Shown here piece after piece: positions 9,644 to 18,301 of a stretch of 64,000 bases of DNA. The stretch spans positions 6,184,545 through 6,248,544 of the forward strand of contig NZ_CP026692.1 of the NCBI RefSeq assembly GCF_002949795.1. The letters are read 5' to 3'. The stretch comes from Nostoc sp. 'Lobaria pulmonaria (5183) cyanobiont'. GTDB lineage: Bacteria; Cyanobacteriota; Cyanobacteriia; Cyanobacteriales; Nostocaceae. Every line of letters begins with the position of its first letter. The stretch's first letter is position 1. The position numbers and the translations under genes are program-made. The notes below the pieces were generated by a model. That model did not search any database. It was not told the DNA's origin and saw only the letters and a list, made by a program, of their open reading frames with translations.

Positions 9644-10291
9644 ATGAAGCTTGTCATCCACGGCAAAAATATTGAAATCACCGATGCAATTCGTGAATAT
9701 GTACATCAAAAAATTGAAAAAGCAGTTAGTCACTTTCAAAGCATTACAAATGAAGTGGATGTGCATCTTAGCGTCGCTCGGAATCCCCGAATTAATCCAA
9801 GACAAGCGGCTGAAGTAACTATTTATGCTAATGGTAGCGTTATTCGGGCCGAGGAAAGCAGCGAAAGTCTATATGCCAGCATTGACTTAGTTGCAGATAA
9901 AATTGCCCGTCAATTGCGAAAATATAAAGAACGGCGTCAAGACCACAAAACTCATACTCAACCAACAGAAGTAGTTATTCCAGAGTCGATAGTAACAGAT
10001 TTAATTGGCGATCGCACCGCCGAATTGCCCAATGAAGTCGTCCGCACCAAATATTTTTCCATGCCGCCGATGACCGTTGCAGAAGCCCTAGAACAACTGC
10101 AACTCGTGGGACACGACTTTTATATGTTCCACAATTCTGAAACTGGAGAGATTAATGTAATTTACGAACGTAACCACGGCGGTTATGGTGTTATCCATCC
10201 CCGCAATGGTAATGGAAATACTAACGGCAAAAATGGCAAGGCAAGCCACACTAATATAGTCATGCCAGAAAAGTCGCATTCGAGTAAATAG
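9644..10291 (+). CDS. lrtA: Long ribosome hibernation factor HPF / light-repressed protein LrtA
   Basis: It dimerises ribosomes into inactive 100S particles under stress or darkness. The N-terminal S30AE/YfiA domain (about residues 1-105; starts [20 protein letters not shown]) is followed by the long-form C-terminal dimerisation domain (about 130-190; [20 protein letters not shown] and [19 protein letters not shown]). A Gly/Asn-rich tail ends the protein. The 215-residue length marks the long form. The ATG at 9644 follows GGGAG. Confidence 0.93.
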   Translation: MKLVIHGKNIEITDAIREYVHQKIEKAVSHFQSITNEVDVHLSVARNPRINPRQAAEVTIYANGSVIRAEESSESLYASIDLVADKIARQLRKYKERRQDHKTHTQPTEVVIPESIVTDLIGDRTAELPNEVVRTKYFSMPPMTVAEALEQLQLVGHDFYMFHNSETGEINVIYERNHGGYGVIHPRNGNGNTNGKNGKASHTNIVMPEKSHSSK

Positions 10292-10382
10292 GGAGATGAG
10301 GGGAGCAGGGGAGAAGTTGCAGTCAGTCTTTCCCCTCTCCACCTCTGCCTCTTTCAATGCCCATTACCTTTGCCTCCAGAAA

Positions 10383-10586
10383 TTAGCTAATACGCGAGCG
10401 TTGGAGTAATGTGAAAATTTGCAGTTCGGCTGCTGGATCGCCGTGGGATTCAAATAGTTGATATTGTCGCCCAGTTATCACAGCAAATTCATCCATAACT
10501 TTCTGGGTGATGTCTGCACAAGCTAGAGAGTAAGGATTGACAGTTTCTCTAGCTTGGAAGTAGACATCAGAGTTTTGTGTTGTACC
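10383..10586 (-). pseudogene. Remnant of nifJ (pyruvate:flavodoxin/ferredoxin oxidoreductase)
   Basis: Reading the minus strand gives GTTQNSDVYFQARETVNPYS, then LACADITQKVMDEFAVITGR and QYQLFESHGDPAAE. This matches the region of NifJ where family members have GTAQNPDVYFQARE...QKVMDEFAALTGRQY...GAPDAE. The frame then loses similarity and stops. No other NifJ sequence is present on either side, so about 55 codons survive from a protein of about 1,200. The upstream junction lies next to the sulfurtransferase 3' end. Identification rests on the motif match from memory. Confidence 0.7.
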
Positions 10587-10687
10587 GAAACAGGTTTATC
10601 GGGGGATACAGAGGGCTTGCGCGGCTAGCTCGCGGATCGGCTGTATGTCTACTATTCTTCTTAACCCAAGCGTATTGCTTTATACGC

Positions 10688-11545
10688 TCATTGCAGGATT
10701 CTGCTATCAATTGGTAGTGCAAAATCACGAGACCATTCATTCCAAGAGCCAAAATAATTTCTAGCAGAAATTCCCGCCTCTTCAAGGGCTATTAATGTAT
10801 TCGCAGCCCTTGAACCCTTAAAGCAGTAAATATACACAATCGACTCGGAAGTAATACCTACTGACTGACAAATTTCTCGGATTTCATCTGGCGATCGGAA
10901 CGTGGAAATTTCCGATTCAGAATTCATTAGATGATGCCATTCTAACCATACTGCATTAGGGATTCTACCTTTGCGAGGACAAAAATCAGGATGGTAAGGA
11001 GAAGAACTCAACCCAAGCCATTCGTTGCGATCGCGCACATCTAATTTAATAATTGCTGGATTGTCAATTGCTTGCAACATCTCGGTGGTAGTCACCATTA
11101 TGTCAGCGTTGGGATGCAATCTAAATATACTACTTTCACCCTTCAGTACTTCATCGGTAGTAGGTAATCCCGCTTTGAGCCATGCTCTATATCCTCCGTG
11201 TAAAATAGATACCTGAGCGCAACCCAAATATTTCAGTAAGAAAGCTGCTCGACAAGATTGACCATAACCTTTATTTAAAGCATCTTCATAAACAATTAAC
11301 TGTTCTGTACCAGATATTCCTACCCTGCTCATAATTTCTGCAAAATACTCTTGCAATTCCTTTAATCCTGCTGGGGAGGAATTCTCTAAAAGATAGGTGA
11401 AAAAATCTCTAATATTTATGGATTCAGAAATATGAGAAATAGCATAATCTTCTTGACTTCGCGTATCAATAATGACAGTTTTTGATGATTTTTTTGTTAA
11501 CAGTGACGTGACTTCTTGAGGGGAAATGAGGAGTTTTGTATTCAC
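10688..11545 (-). CDS. Thiosulfate/3-mercaptopyruvate sulfurtransferase (tandem rhodanese)
   Basis: Two rhodanese domains (about residues 5-135 and 160-275) are arranged as in SseA/TST enzymes, which move sulfane sulfur to cyanide or thiols. The catalytic cysteine is Cys241 in YCFKGSRAA. The N-terminal domain has the usual inactive loop. A domain-start motif VIIDTRSQEDYAISHI lies near residue 24. The length of 285 is typical. The loop sequence CFKGSR fits neither the classic thiosulfate (CRKGVT) nor the mercaptopyruvate (CGSGVT) consensus, so the donor is undecided. Confidence 0.88.
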   Translation of the reverse strand: MNTKLLISPQEVTSLLTKKSSKTVIIDTRSQEDYAISHISESINIRDFFTYLLENSSPAGLKELQEYFAEIMSRVGISGTEQLIVYEDALNKGYGQSCRAAFLLKYLGCAQVSILHGGYRAWLKAGLPTTDEVLKGESSIFRLHPNADIMVTTTEMLQAIDNPAIIKLDVRDRNEWLGLSSSPYHPDFCPRKGRIPNAVWLEWHHLMNSESEISTFRSPDEIREICQSVGITSESIVYIYCFKGSRAANTLIALEEAGISARNYFGSWNEWSRDFALPIDSRILQ

Positions 11546-11784
11546 GCTTTCATGCTTCTGTTATCGTGCTATTAGGCATTATCGCCTTTGGTAGATTTGC
11601 ATTGGGGAATGCAAATTACAGAAGAATAAAGGTTAAATGTTATGAGATAACTTTTACAGCTGTGTTATTTTTAAGTAAAAAGTCAGAATTCTAAATAAAT
11701 TACTTTCACCAAAGTTCATTAACAACACTTTAATTTCATTAGATTGTCAAATCGTTAGAATTAGAAAACTATTAGGTAAGATTT

Positions 11785-12483
11785 ATGCAACTGCTATTTT
11801 TAAGGAATGGTTTTTTGGCGTTAACTTTTACTGCGATCGCTTCAAGCGGTGGGTTAATTACAGGCTGTACTAGTACTGCTTCCCAGAACCAAAGCCAAAC
11901 GCCAAAGGAAACCGCCACCAATGCTAATGACAAGCAGATGATGAATCACAGTGGTGGCATGATGAATCACAGTATGGGAATGGATTTAGGCCCAGCCGAT
12001 GCTAATTTTGATTTACGATTTATCGACGCGATGATACCGCACCATCAAGGGGCTGTGGAAATGGCGAATGTTGCGCAGCAGAAATCAAAACGTCCTGAAA
12101 TCAAAAAACTAGCAGACAATATCATCAAATCGCAAAACCAAGAAATCACTCAGATGAAGCAGTGGCGACAAGCTTGGTATCCCAAGGCGGGAAATAAACC
12201 AATGGCTTACGACAGCCAAATGGGTCATACGATGGAGATGTCGTCTGACCAGATGAAAGGCATAATGATGAGTCAGGATTTAGGTGCAGCCGATGCTGAA
12301 TTTGATCTGCGCTTTATCAATGCGATGATTCCTCACCACGAAGGGGCTGTAACAATGGGGCAAGATGCCTTAAGTAAGTCTAAGCGTCCTGAAATCAAGA
12401 AATTAGCCCAAGAAATTGTCAAAGCCCAAGAGATAGAAATTAAACAAATGCAACAGTGGCGAAAAGCTTGGTACAACCAGTAA
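11785..12483 (+). CDS. Lipoprotein with two DUF305 domains
   Basis: A signal peptide with lipobox-like ITGC (Cys near residue 28) precedes a Met/His-rich linker (MMNHSGGMMNHSMGM). Two DUF305 repeats follow (about 70-135 and 165-230). Each carries FDLRFI(D/N)AMIPHH(Q/E)GAV and a C-terminal QWR(Q/K)AWY. DUF305 proteins are ferritin-like helical proteins often found with copper-handling genes. The paired histidines and methionines suggest metal binding in the periplasm, which is inference. The two copies are very similar, consistent with internal duplication. Confidence 0.85.
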   Translation: MQLLFLRNGFLALTFTAIASSGGLITGCTSTASQNQSQTPKETATNANDKQMMNHSGGMMNHSMGMDLGPADANFDLRFIDAMIPHHQGAVEMANVAQQKSKRPEIKKLADNIIKSQNQEITQMKQWRQAWYPKAGNKPMAYDSQMGHTMEMSSDQMKGIMMSQDLGAADAEFDLRFINAMIPHHEGAVTMGQDALSKSKRPEIKKLAQEIVKAQEIEIKQMQQWRKAWYNQ

Positions 12484-12719
12484 ACCTAAGTCTTTGCGTG
12501 GATATGCGAGCAACTAATATAAACAAACCGCCTTCTCTCTCTGCCAGAGGTTTCCGCCAACGCGCAGCGTCTCGTTAGAGAAGGACGCAAAGGGAAGAAA
12601 GGAGAAATAAATAAATATATAGGACTTACGCACTGTACAAATTAATCATAGTATGTTTCACGAAAATAGGTCGTTTCAGCCTTTATTAATTGTTCTTTGA
12701 TGATCAGTAAACCCGCGCT

Positions 12720-12748
12720 GTAGGGGCACAGCAATGCTGTGCCCCTAC
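12720..12748. repeat. Palindromic repeat GTAGGGGCACAGCA..TGCTGTGCCCCTAC
   Basis: The 14-base arms are perfect around a single central base. A variant with the same design, GTAGGGGCACGGCA and its complement, lies at 46040-46068. It is a dispersed REP-like sequence that would form a strong hairpin in RNA. Confidence 0.75.
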
Positions 12749-12778
12749 GACAGATGTGGTTTTTAAAGCCTTACATAC

Positions 12779-12882
12779 TATAGGACTCGGATTTGATTTT
12801 TGAAAATATACTGAGACTGAAAAGCCCGTTTTCTCAGGGTTTCATTTGAAATCTTGTTCGGAAATCAGACAGGAGTCCTATA
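12779..12882. mobile_element. 104-bp inverted-repeat element, TATAGGACTC family
   Basis: It starts TATAGGACTCGGATTTGATT and ends GAGTCCTATA. The left end matches the ends of the 38881-39095 element and the single end at 44903-44930. An internal hairpin (ctgagac...gttttctcag) fills the short middle. Confidence 0.65.
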
Positions 12883-12946
12883 TGTATTTTGTGTCAATGC
12901 GTAAGTCCTAATATATATATAATTTTCGCAAATGATTTAGGACTAG

Positions 12947-13096
12947 GCTGATTTAAGACTAGCTCAACAAAACCGCGATCGCGAAAAATTAATTCGAGGT
13001 ATTGAAAGGATTGAATCTATTGAAGAATTACAGCAATCAGTTGATAGATTTTTAAACCTTGAGGAGGTAAAGGTGGTTCTCAATATATCAATCTAG
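12947..13096 (+). pseudogene. Short coding remnant, identity unknown
   Basis: One frame reads about 49 codons with protein-like composition (LIRGIERIESIEELQQSVDR, then FLNLEEVKVVLNISI) before a stop, with no plausible start. It is preceded by the MITE at 12620-12910. It may be the 3' end of a gene cut by element insertion. I do not recognise the family. Confidence 0.35.
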
Positions 13097-13129
13097 GAGA
13101 TACTAATTAATTGTTGGCGGATAAATTAT

Positions 13130-13522
13130 ATGAGAGTCCTGCTAGTCGAAGATGAGCCAGATTTGGGTTGGGCAATTAAGCGTACCTTGAATCTAGAAAA
13201 GTATATAGTTGACTGGGTTTTAGATGGTGATGAGGCATGGGATTATCTAGAAAATCAGTGGAGGCAGTACACCCTAGCTATTATCGATTGGATGTTGCCA
13301 GGATTGTTTGGGTTACAACTGTGTAGTCGCCTACGAACACGGCGTAATCCTCTACCAGTTTTGATGTTAACAGCCAAAGATAGGATGGAAGATAAAGTTG
13401 CTGGATTGGATGCAGGTGCTGATGATTATCTGGTGAAGCCCTTTGGTATGGCGGAATTGTTAGCGCGGTTGCGTGCTTTGCAGAGGCGATCGCGCTGTGC
13501 TAGTTGCGTAAGTCCTAGTTAA
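13130..13522 (+). pseudogene. Truncated OmpR-family response regulator (receiver domain only)
   Basis: The receiver domain is complete. The acidic pocket is VEDEPD, the phosphoacceptor Asp is in IIDWMLPG, Thr in LMLTAKD and Lys in YLVKPFGMAELLARLRALQR. Similarity to RppA-like regulators stops exactly where the linker to the winged-helix DNA-binding domain should begin. The last codons (ASCVSPS) are made by a solo TGCGTAAGTCCTA element end at 13505-13517. It therefore lost its output domain. No sensor kinase follows. It might still act as a stand-alone receiver, but decay is more likely. Confidence 0.8.
13505..13517. repeat. Solo end of the TAGGACTTACGCA element
   Basis: This 13-mer equals the right terminal repeat of the 12620-12910 element. 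It overlaps the premature end of the response regulator. No partner end is seen between it and the next gene. Confidence 0.65.
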
Positions 13523-13573
13523 GATAAAATGCGTTCAGTCAGTGAATACCCTAAAAAATTTGGTATTTGACTC

Positions 13574-15316
13574 ATGGTCAGACGCTTACGCAGCCGTAAA
13601 ATTTCCTCAGTAGCTATACTCGTGCTTGTTATATGCTTTACTCTGATAGGTGTGCGTTCATTTGGGCAAATAATTATGACATCAGTACCCCAACTGCTCA
13701 CCGACCCATTTTTGCAATTACCAACTGAAACTTCAGTACGAGTCGTTTGGTTTACTGAATTTGCTGGTGTCAATCATACAGTAACTTACGGAGAAAATCT
13801 CAAACAAACTGCTAAGGCAAGTACTAATAAACTCAGTCGCACACGTGAAGACCAACACTCAAGAGTTGCAAACCAAACCGAAGACGGACAAGTTTATCAA
13901 AAACCCGTACAGCGAGACGTTTGGCGACATGAGGCTGAGGTAACTGGGTTAACTCCTGGTGTGCGGGTAAATTATCGTGTCACGAGTGTGCAACAAGACG
14001 GCGAGAGTGTTGACAGTGATGTTTTTAGCCTTGCAGCTACTCCCAAATCAGATACACCATTGAAAATTCTACTTACCTCAGATCATCAATTAAAGCCGAT
14101 GACAGCAGCAAATCTGCAAAAGGTGGTAGAAACAGTTGGACGAGTTGATGGTGTATGGTTTGCCGGTGATTTGGTCAATGTTAGCGATCGCGCCTCAGAA
14201 TGGTTTGATGATAATATTGGTGGTGCCTTGTTTCCGGGTTTACAAGGTCGTGCTAAATATGAAATGACGCACGATGGTGTTAAGACAACCTACACTGGTG
14301 GACAAATAATTCAACATGCACCGATGTTTACTTGCATTGGCAATCATGAGGTGATGGGGCGTTTTACTAGGACGAGAAGTTTAAATGATGAATTTGATGA
14401 TACAATTCCCCGTGTCGTTGCTCAAAAAATCTACCCAGATAAATCTTTAATCGATAATTCTTTTAATACTAATACCTACGAAGAGATTTTTTCTTTACCA
14501 AAAAGTCAAGAGGGTGGAAAAAGGTATTATGCAGTCAGTTTCGGTGATGTGCGTTTGGTGGTACTGTACGCTACGAATATGTGGCGGACTCCCAGTTTAA
14601 CCAGAAAGCATAAGGGTAGATATCTAGAAGCAGAAAAGGATTTAAATAATTCTGAAAATTGGGGCTATGGACAAGTTATTTATGAGCCAATTGCTAAAGG
14701 CAGCAAGCAATATAATTGGCTAGAGACAGAACTTAACAGCCCTGAGTTTCAACAAGCAAAATACAAAGTTGTGATGTTTCATCATCCGCCCCACACTCTG
14801 GGTGATAACATAGTTCCTGCTTATACAGAACCAGTTCAAATAATTGAACGTGATGGTAATAATATCAAAGCAGTGCGTTATGAGTACCCCAAAGACGCAG
14901 ATTATATTATCCGCGATGTTGTGCCAATACTTGAAGCAGCTAATGTGCAATTGGTATTCTATGGACATTCCCATTTGTGGAACCGCTTTATTAGTTCCAG
15001 TGGAATGCACTTTCTAGAAACATCTAATGTGGGTAATACTTATGGCGCTGCTTGGGGTGACAGAAAGCGAGAAGTACCAATTGGATATCAAGAAGATTAT
15101 GTTAAGCTTGGCGATCCCAATGGGTTAGAACCAATAATGCCAACAATTGCCCCCTTGCTCGGTGAAGATGGGAAGCCAATGCCTTATATTGCGAGTAATG
15201 ATATTACGGTTTTCAGTATCTTTGATACGGGGACAGGTACGATAAGTAGTTATCGCTTTGATACTCGCAAGCCTGATTCGGAAGTATTAAAGTTTGACGA
15301 ATTTAAGTTGAAATAG
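13574..15316 (+). CDS. Exported metallophosphoesterase, purple acid phosphatase-like
   Basis: A signal anchor (about residues 11-32) is followed by a fibronectin-III-like N domain typical of purple acid phosphatases (about 38-150) and a calcineurin-like phosphoesterase domain (about 170-510). Metal-site motifs are visible: LTSDHQ, FAGDLVNVSD, IGNHEVMGRF, FHHPPHT and FYGHSHLWNR. It probably hydrolyses phosphate esters in the periplasm or outside the cell; the substrate is unknown. The ATG at 13574 lies 57 bases after the element end that truncated the upstream gene. Phosphate control is not visible. Confidence 0.85.
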   Translation: MVRRLRSRKISSVAILVLVICFTLIGVRSFGQIIMTSVPQLLTDPFLQLPTETSVRVVWFTEFAGVNHTVTYGENLKQTAKASTNKLSRTREDQHSRVANQTEDGQVYQKPVQRDVWRHEAEVTGLTPGVRVNYRVTSVQQDGESVDSDVFSLAATPKSDTPLKILLTSDHQLKPMTAANLQKVVETVGRVDGVWFAGDLVNVSDRASEWFDDNIGGALFPGLQGRAKYEMTHDGVKTTYTGGQIIQHAPMFTCIGNHEVMGRFTRTRSLNDEFDDTIPRVVAQKIYPDKSLIDNSFNTNTYEEIFSLPKSQEGGKRYYAVSFGDVRLVVLYATNMWRTPSLTRKHKGRYLEAEKDLNNSENWGYGQVIYEPIAKGSKQYNWLETELNSPEFQQAKYKVVMFHHPPHTLGDNIVPAYTEPVQIIERDGNNIKAVRYEYPKDADYIIRDVVPILEAANVQLVFYGHSHLWNRFISSSGMHFLETSNVGNTYGAAWGDRKREVPIGYQEDYVKLGDPNGLEPIMPTIAPLLGEDGKPMPYIASNDITVFSIFDTGTGTISSYRFDTRKPDSEVLKFDEFKLK

Positions 15317-15317
15317 T

Positions 15318-15470
15318 AGGGTAGCACAGCTGTCATTGGTGTCAGACTGTATAAGTTTTGCCCTCACCCCCAGCCCCTCTCCCAATTTTGGGAGAGGGGA
15401 GCAAATTCTCCAGTTCCTCTTCTCCCAAGTTGGGAGAAGGGGGTAGGGGATGAGGGCCACCCTATAACCC
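15318..15470. repeat. Interspersed repeat with paired CCCTCTCCC and CTTCTCCC hairpins
   Basis: The order of motifs (gccctcaccc, cagcccctctcccaattttg, ggagagggg, cctcttctcccaagttggg, agaaggggg, gatgaggg) is the same as in the core of the 176-bp MITE at 5077 and 32535, but the flanks and details differ. It begins beside a half copy of the GTAGGGTAGCACAGCTGT palindrome. It lies between convergent genes and could help end both transcripts. Confidence 0.65.
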
Positions 15471-15524
15471 TTTCTCTTACCTCTAAGGAAGAAATAGGTA
15501 TTCTTGCGATCCGATCGGAGTAGA

Positions 15525-16457
15525 TCATAGACTAGCGATCGCTTCGGCAACTAGTTTAGAAACAAAGGGTAAAATATCCCGACTCTTAGCCTGGGCTTTC
15601 CCTTCAGTAAATACCACTAAGAGGTAAGGGCGCTTATCTGGTAACTCAATATACGCGGCATCATGGTGAACTTGACTTGTCCAACCTGCCTTTGACCAAA
15701 TTCGAGCATTTTCAGGGAGTCCACCGCCTAAGAAACCTGTTACTTGATCTTCGTCTCTGTCAGTGGGCAAATCGTTAAGAGTCCGTTTGAGCAAAGCCAT
15801 CATTGCTTGCGATCGCGCACTTGAAACCGCCACTCCACCGACAATACTATGCAGTAACCTAGCGATCGCATTTGTTGTCAACATATTGCGATTTTCCAGT
15901 AACTCTCCCACAAATGCCCGTTCTCGTCCATAAGCGCCATCACTCCAAGTTTTTTGACAGACGTTAATCGTCTCCATTTCTTCCCAACCCAAGGATTGGT
16001 AATAGCGGTTAACAATATTACGCTGATATTTCCAGGTTTCAAAGGGCCCGGTTGGTAATTGTGGCCCTGAGGTGGTGCCACTCAGAATATCCACAACCAA
16101 GCTGGTAGCATCATTACCAGAATCGACAATCATATCCCGCAAAGCTCGCTCCAACTCCTTGGAGGTTTGAGTCATGCCTTTTTCTAGCCATTCGTTTACC
16201 GCCACCAGGTAAAATAGCTTGACTACACTGGCAGGATAAATCCGCTCAACACCGCGATAAGTGAAACCACGAACTGGGTGATCCCAAAAAGCGTTGGGAG
16301 TCAGCGCCCCACCAGTATTTACTCGCACTGGTGGATCGTAAACAACCCAAGTCAAGGCAATTTGGTTACGTGCTAAGGTCTCAAATGCTGCCCAAGTTGC
16401 ATCTAAAATGCCTAACCCAAGATTTTCGAGTTGTTCGTCTTTATTAAAAAAAATCAT
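15525..16457 (-). CDS. Class A beta-lactamase-like serine hydrolase
   Basis: This has the penicillin-recognising fold, as in the Beta-lactamase2 family. The SxxK motif is Ser77-Val-Val-Lys80 in YPASVVKLFYLV. The second motif is SGN in VDSGNDATS (about 113), and the third is KAG in WSKAGWTS (about 265) where KTG is usual. No clear signal peptide is present in the predicted N terminus, so its location is uncertain. It could be a peptidoglycan-directed or other acyl-serine hydrolase and need not give resistance. It diverges from an NlpC/P60 peptidase gene, hinting at a cell-wall role. Confidence 0.82.
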   Translation of the reverse strand: MIFFNKDEQLENLGLGILDATWAAFETLARNQIALTWVVYDPPVRVNTGGALTPNAFWDHPVRGFTYRGVERIYPASVVKLFYLVAVNEWLEKGMTQTSKELERALRDMIVDSGNDATSLVVDILSGTTSGPQLPTGPFETWKYQRNIVNRYYQSLGWEEMETINVCQKTWSDGAYGRERAFVGELLENRNMLTTNAIARLLHSIVGGVAVSSARSQAMMALLKRTLNDLPTDRDEDQVTGFLGGGLPENARIWSKAGWTSQVHHDAAYIELPDKRPYLLVVFTEGKAQAKSRDILPFVSKLVAEAIASL

Positions 16458-16466
16458 TCTCTGATA

Positions 16467-17171
16467 ATGTCCTTTAATCTAAAATCCAAAATCCAAAATC
16501 CACAATCAGGGGAGTATCAGTGTTTAGCTGACTTGAATTTATATGATTCTCCTGAATGTACGCGTTTAGCAACTCAAGCTGCATCTGGGAGACATTTGTG
16601 GGTAACATCAAATCATCAAAATTCGGCGGTTGAGGTGTATTTATGTGAAGATAACTATCCAGGATGGGTATACCTTTCAGAATTTGATTCATTACAATCT
16701 GCTACTGTACCTTATCAGGCTGCAACATTTTCTGAATCGGAGATTAAAAAACTCCTAGCAGAGATTATCGCCTTTACCCAAAAAGCGATGCAACAATCAA
16801 ATTATTATCTTTGGGGTGGTACGGTTGGGCCAAATTATGATTGTTCTGGGTTAATGCAGGCGGCGTTTGCTTCGGTGGGTATTTGGCTACCTAGAGATGC
16901 CTATCAACAGGAAGGATTCACTCAACCAATTACGATTGCAGAATTAGTAGCCGGGGATCTGGTATTTTTTGGAACTAGCCAAAAAGCCACCCATGTCGGG
17001 CTTTATTTGGCGGATGGTTATTATATCCATAGTTCCGGGAAAGAGCAGGGACGGAATGGGATCGGAATTGATATTCTCTCGGAACAGGGAGATGCAGTTA
17101 GTCAGTCGTACTATCAGCAGCTGCGAGGTGCTGGTAGAGTTTTTAAGAGTTACGAACCACAGAGACGCTGA
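16467..17171 (+). CDS. NlpC/P60 peptidoglycan endopeptidase with SH3b domain
   Basis: It resembles cyanobacterial gamma-D-glutamyl-L-diamino acid endopeptidases of known structure (AvPCP/NpPCP type). An SH3b domain (about residues 10-75) precedes an NlpC/P60 catalytic domain (about 95-230). Catalytic Cys is in YDCSGLMQAAF, His in ATHVGLYL, and the third polar residue in YYIHSS. The ATG at 16467 (MSFNLK) is preferred; an upstream start at 16431 would overlap the divergent gene. Early codons run through an AATCCAAAATCC repeat, so the N terminus may be extended by repeat DNA. Confidence 0.88.
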   Translation: MSFNLKSKIQNPQSGEYQCLADLNLYDSPECTRLATQAASGRHLWVTSNHQNSAVEVYLCEDNYPGWVYLSEFDSLQSATVPYQAATFSESEIKKLLAEIIAFTQKAMQQSNYYLWGGTVGPNYDCSGLMQAAFASVGIWLPRDAYQQEGFTQPITIAELVAGDLVFFGTSQKATHVGLYLADGYYIHSSGKEQGRNGIGIDILSEQGDAVSQSYYQQLRGAGRVFKSYEPQRR

Positions 17172-17185
17172 GGGCGCTGAGACTT

Positions 17186-18199
17186 ATGAGGAGTGGGTTA
17201 GTTGATCAAGGGGTGATTAGGGAAAATGGGGCGATTTCTGCAATTGTTCCAGATGTTTCAGTGGTAGTACCAATACATGACGAGGTAGAGAGTTTGCCAC
17301 TTTTACTAGAAGCGATCGCCTCTACTCTATCTTCTAGTCAGGTAAATTATGAAATCATTTGTGTAGATGATGGTTCTACGGATGGTTCTGGGGATTTTCT
17401 CAAAGAACAGGCGCAAATCCGCACTGATTTAAAGGCAGTGATTTTGCGTCGCAACTACGGACAAACTGCGGCGATGGCTGCTGGATTTTATTATGCAGTC
17501 GGTAAAGCGATCGTCACTTTAGATGCCGATCTCCAGAATGATCCGGCTGATATCCCCATGTTATTAGCAAAGCTGGATGAGGGTTACGATTTGGTGAGTG
17601 GTTGGCGGCAAAAACGCCAAGATGGGGCCGTAAATCGGTTACTTCCTTCCAAAATTGCCAATTGGCTAATTCGCCGCACCACTAGCGTGAATATTCATGA
17701 CTATGGTTGTTCGCTGAAAGCCTATCGTGCAGAACTGCTAGCAGATATGAATCTCTACGGTGAATTACACAGATTTTTACCTGCTTTGGCGTACATCGAA
17801 GGAGCTAGAATTACTGAAATACCTGTACGTCATCACGCCCGCCGCTTTGGTCGTAGTAAATATGGAATTTGGCGGACATTCCGGGTATTGATGGATTTGT
17901 TAACGATTCTGTTTATGAAAAAATTCCTCACCCGTCCGATGCACGTTTTTGGGCTGTTGGGCTTGATTTCAATGTTTTCGGGGACTGCGATCGGAATTTA
18001 CTTGACTTTTGTCAAATTGGCTTTAGGTGAAATGATTGGCAATCGCCCTTTGCTGATTTTAGCAGTCCTCCTGCTACTAACAGGAGTGCAGTTGTTTTGC
18101 TTTGGACTTTTAGCAGAATTGCTCATGCGTACATACCACGAATCCCAAGGACGGCCTATCTATCGCGTGCGAGAGGTGGTAGCAAAAAATGTTAAGTAA
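17186..18199 (+). CDS. Polyprenyl-phosphate glycosyltransferase, GT2 (DPM/ArnC type)
   Basis: A GT-A domain (about residues 25-245) precedes two membrane segments (about 255-280 and 290-318). Nucleotide-sugar motifs are VVVPIHDE, CVDDGSTDGSG and LDADLQNDPAD; RRFGRSKYG is the typical late motif. Enzymes of this class load a sugar onto a polyprenyl phosphate at the cytoplasmic membrane for export. The start lies 14 bases after the peptidase gene, so the two may be co-transcribed. Sugar unknown. Confidence 0.87.
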   Translation: MRSGLVDQGVIRENGAISAIVPDVSVVVPIHDEVESLPLLLEAIASTLSSSQVNYEIICVDDGSTDGSGDFLKEQAQIRTDLKAVILRRNYGQTAAMAAGFYYAVGKAIVTLDADLQNDPADIPMLLAKLDEGYDLVSGWRQKRQDGAVNRLLPSKIANWLIRRTTSVNIHDYGCSLKAYRAELLADMNLYGELHRFLPALAYIEGARITEIPVRHHARRFGRSKYGIWRTFRVLMDLLTILFMKKFLTRPMHVFGLLGLISMFSGTAIGIYLTFVKLALGEMIGNRPLLILAVLLLLTGVQLFCFGLLAELLMRTYHESQGRPIYRVREVVAKNVK

Positions 18200-18301
18200 C
18201 GTAACAATAGTAGTCATTGGTCATTAGTCAATAATTAAGAGTAAATATTGCTTGACTCTAGACAAAGGACAAATAAAAAAACCAATTAAATTGCATCTAC
18301 C

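Larger units (their letters stand above)
12620..12910. mobile_element. MITE-like element with TAGGACTTACGCA ends
   Basis: The outer ends are a perfect 13-bp inverted repeat: TAGGACTTACGCA at 12620-12632 and its complement TGCGTAAGTCCTA at 12898-12910. A solo copy of the same end occurs at 13505-13517. Inside lie a GTAGGGGCAC palindrome (12720-12748) and a second, smaller inverted-repeat element (12779-12882), so the region is nested. No coding sequence. Confidence 0.7.
12484..13129. other. Repeat-rich intergenic region
   Basis: This 646-bp gap contains a MITE-like element (12620-12910) with two further repeats nested in it, and a short coding remnant (12947-13096). A REP-like stretch with cgccaacgcgcagcgtctcg lies near 12554. 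No intact gene is seen. Confidence 0.6.

Noticed and set aside
15525-16457. Antibiotic-resistance beta-lactamase
   Set aside because: The third motif is KAG and there is no clear signal peptide; a wall-related serine hydrolase is as likely.
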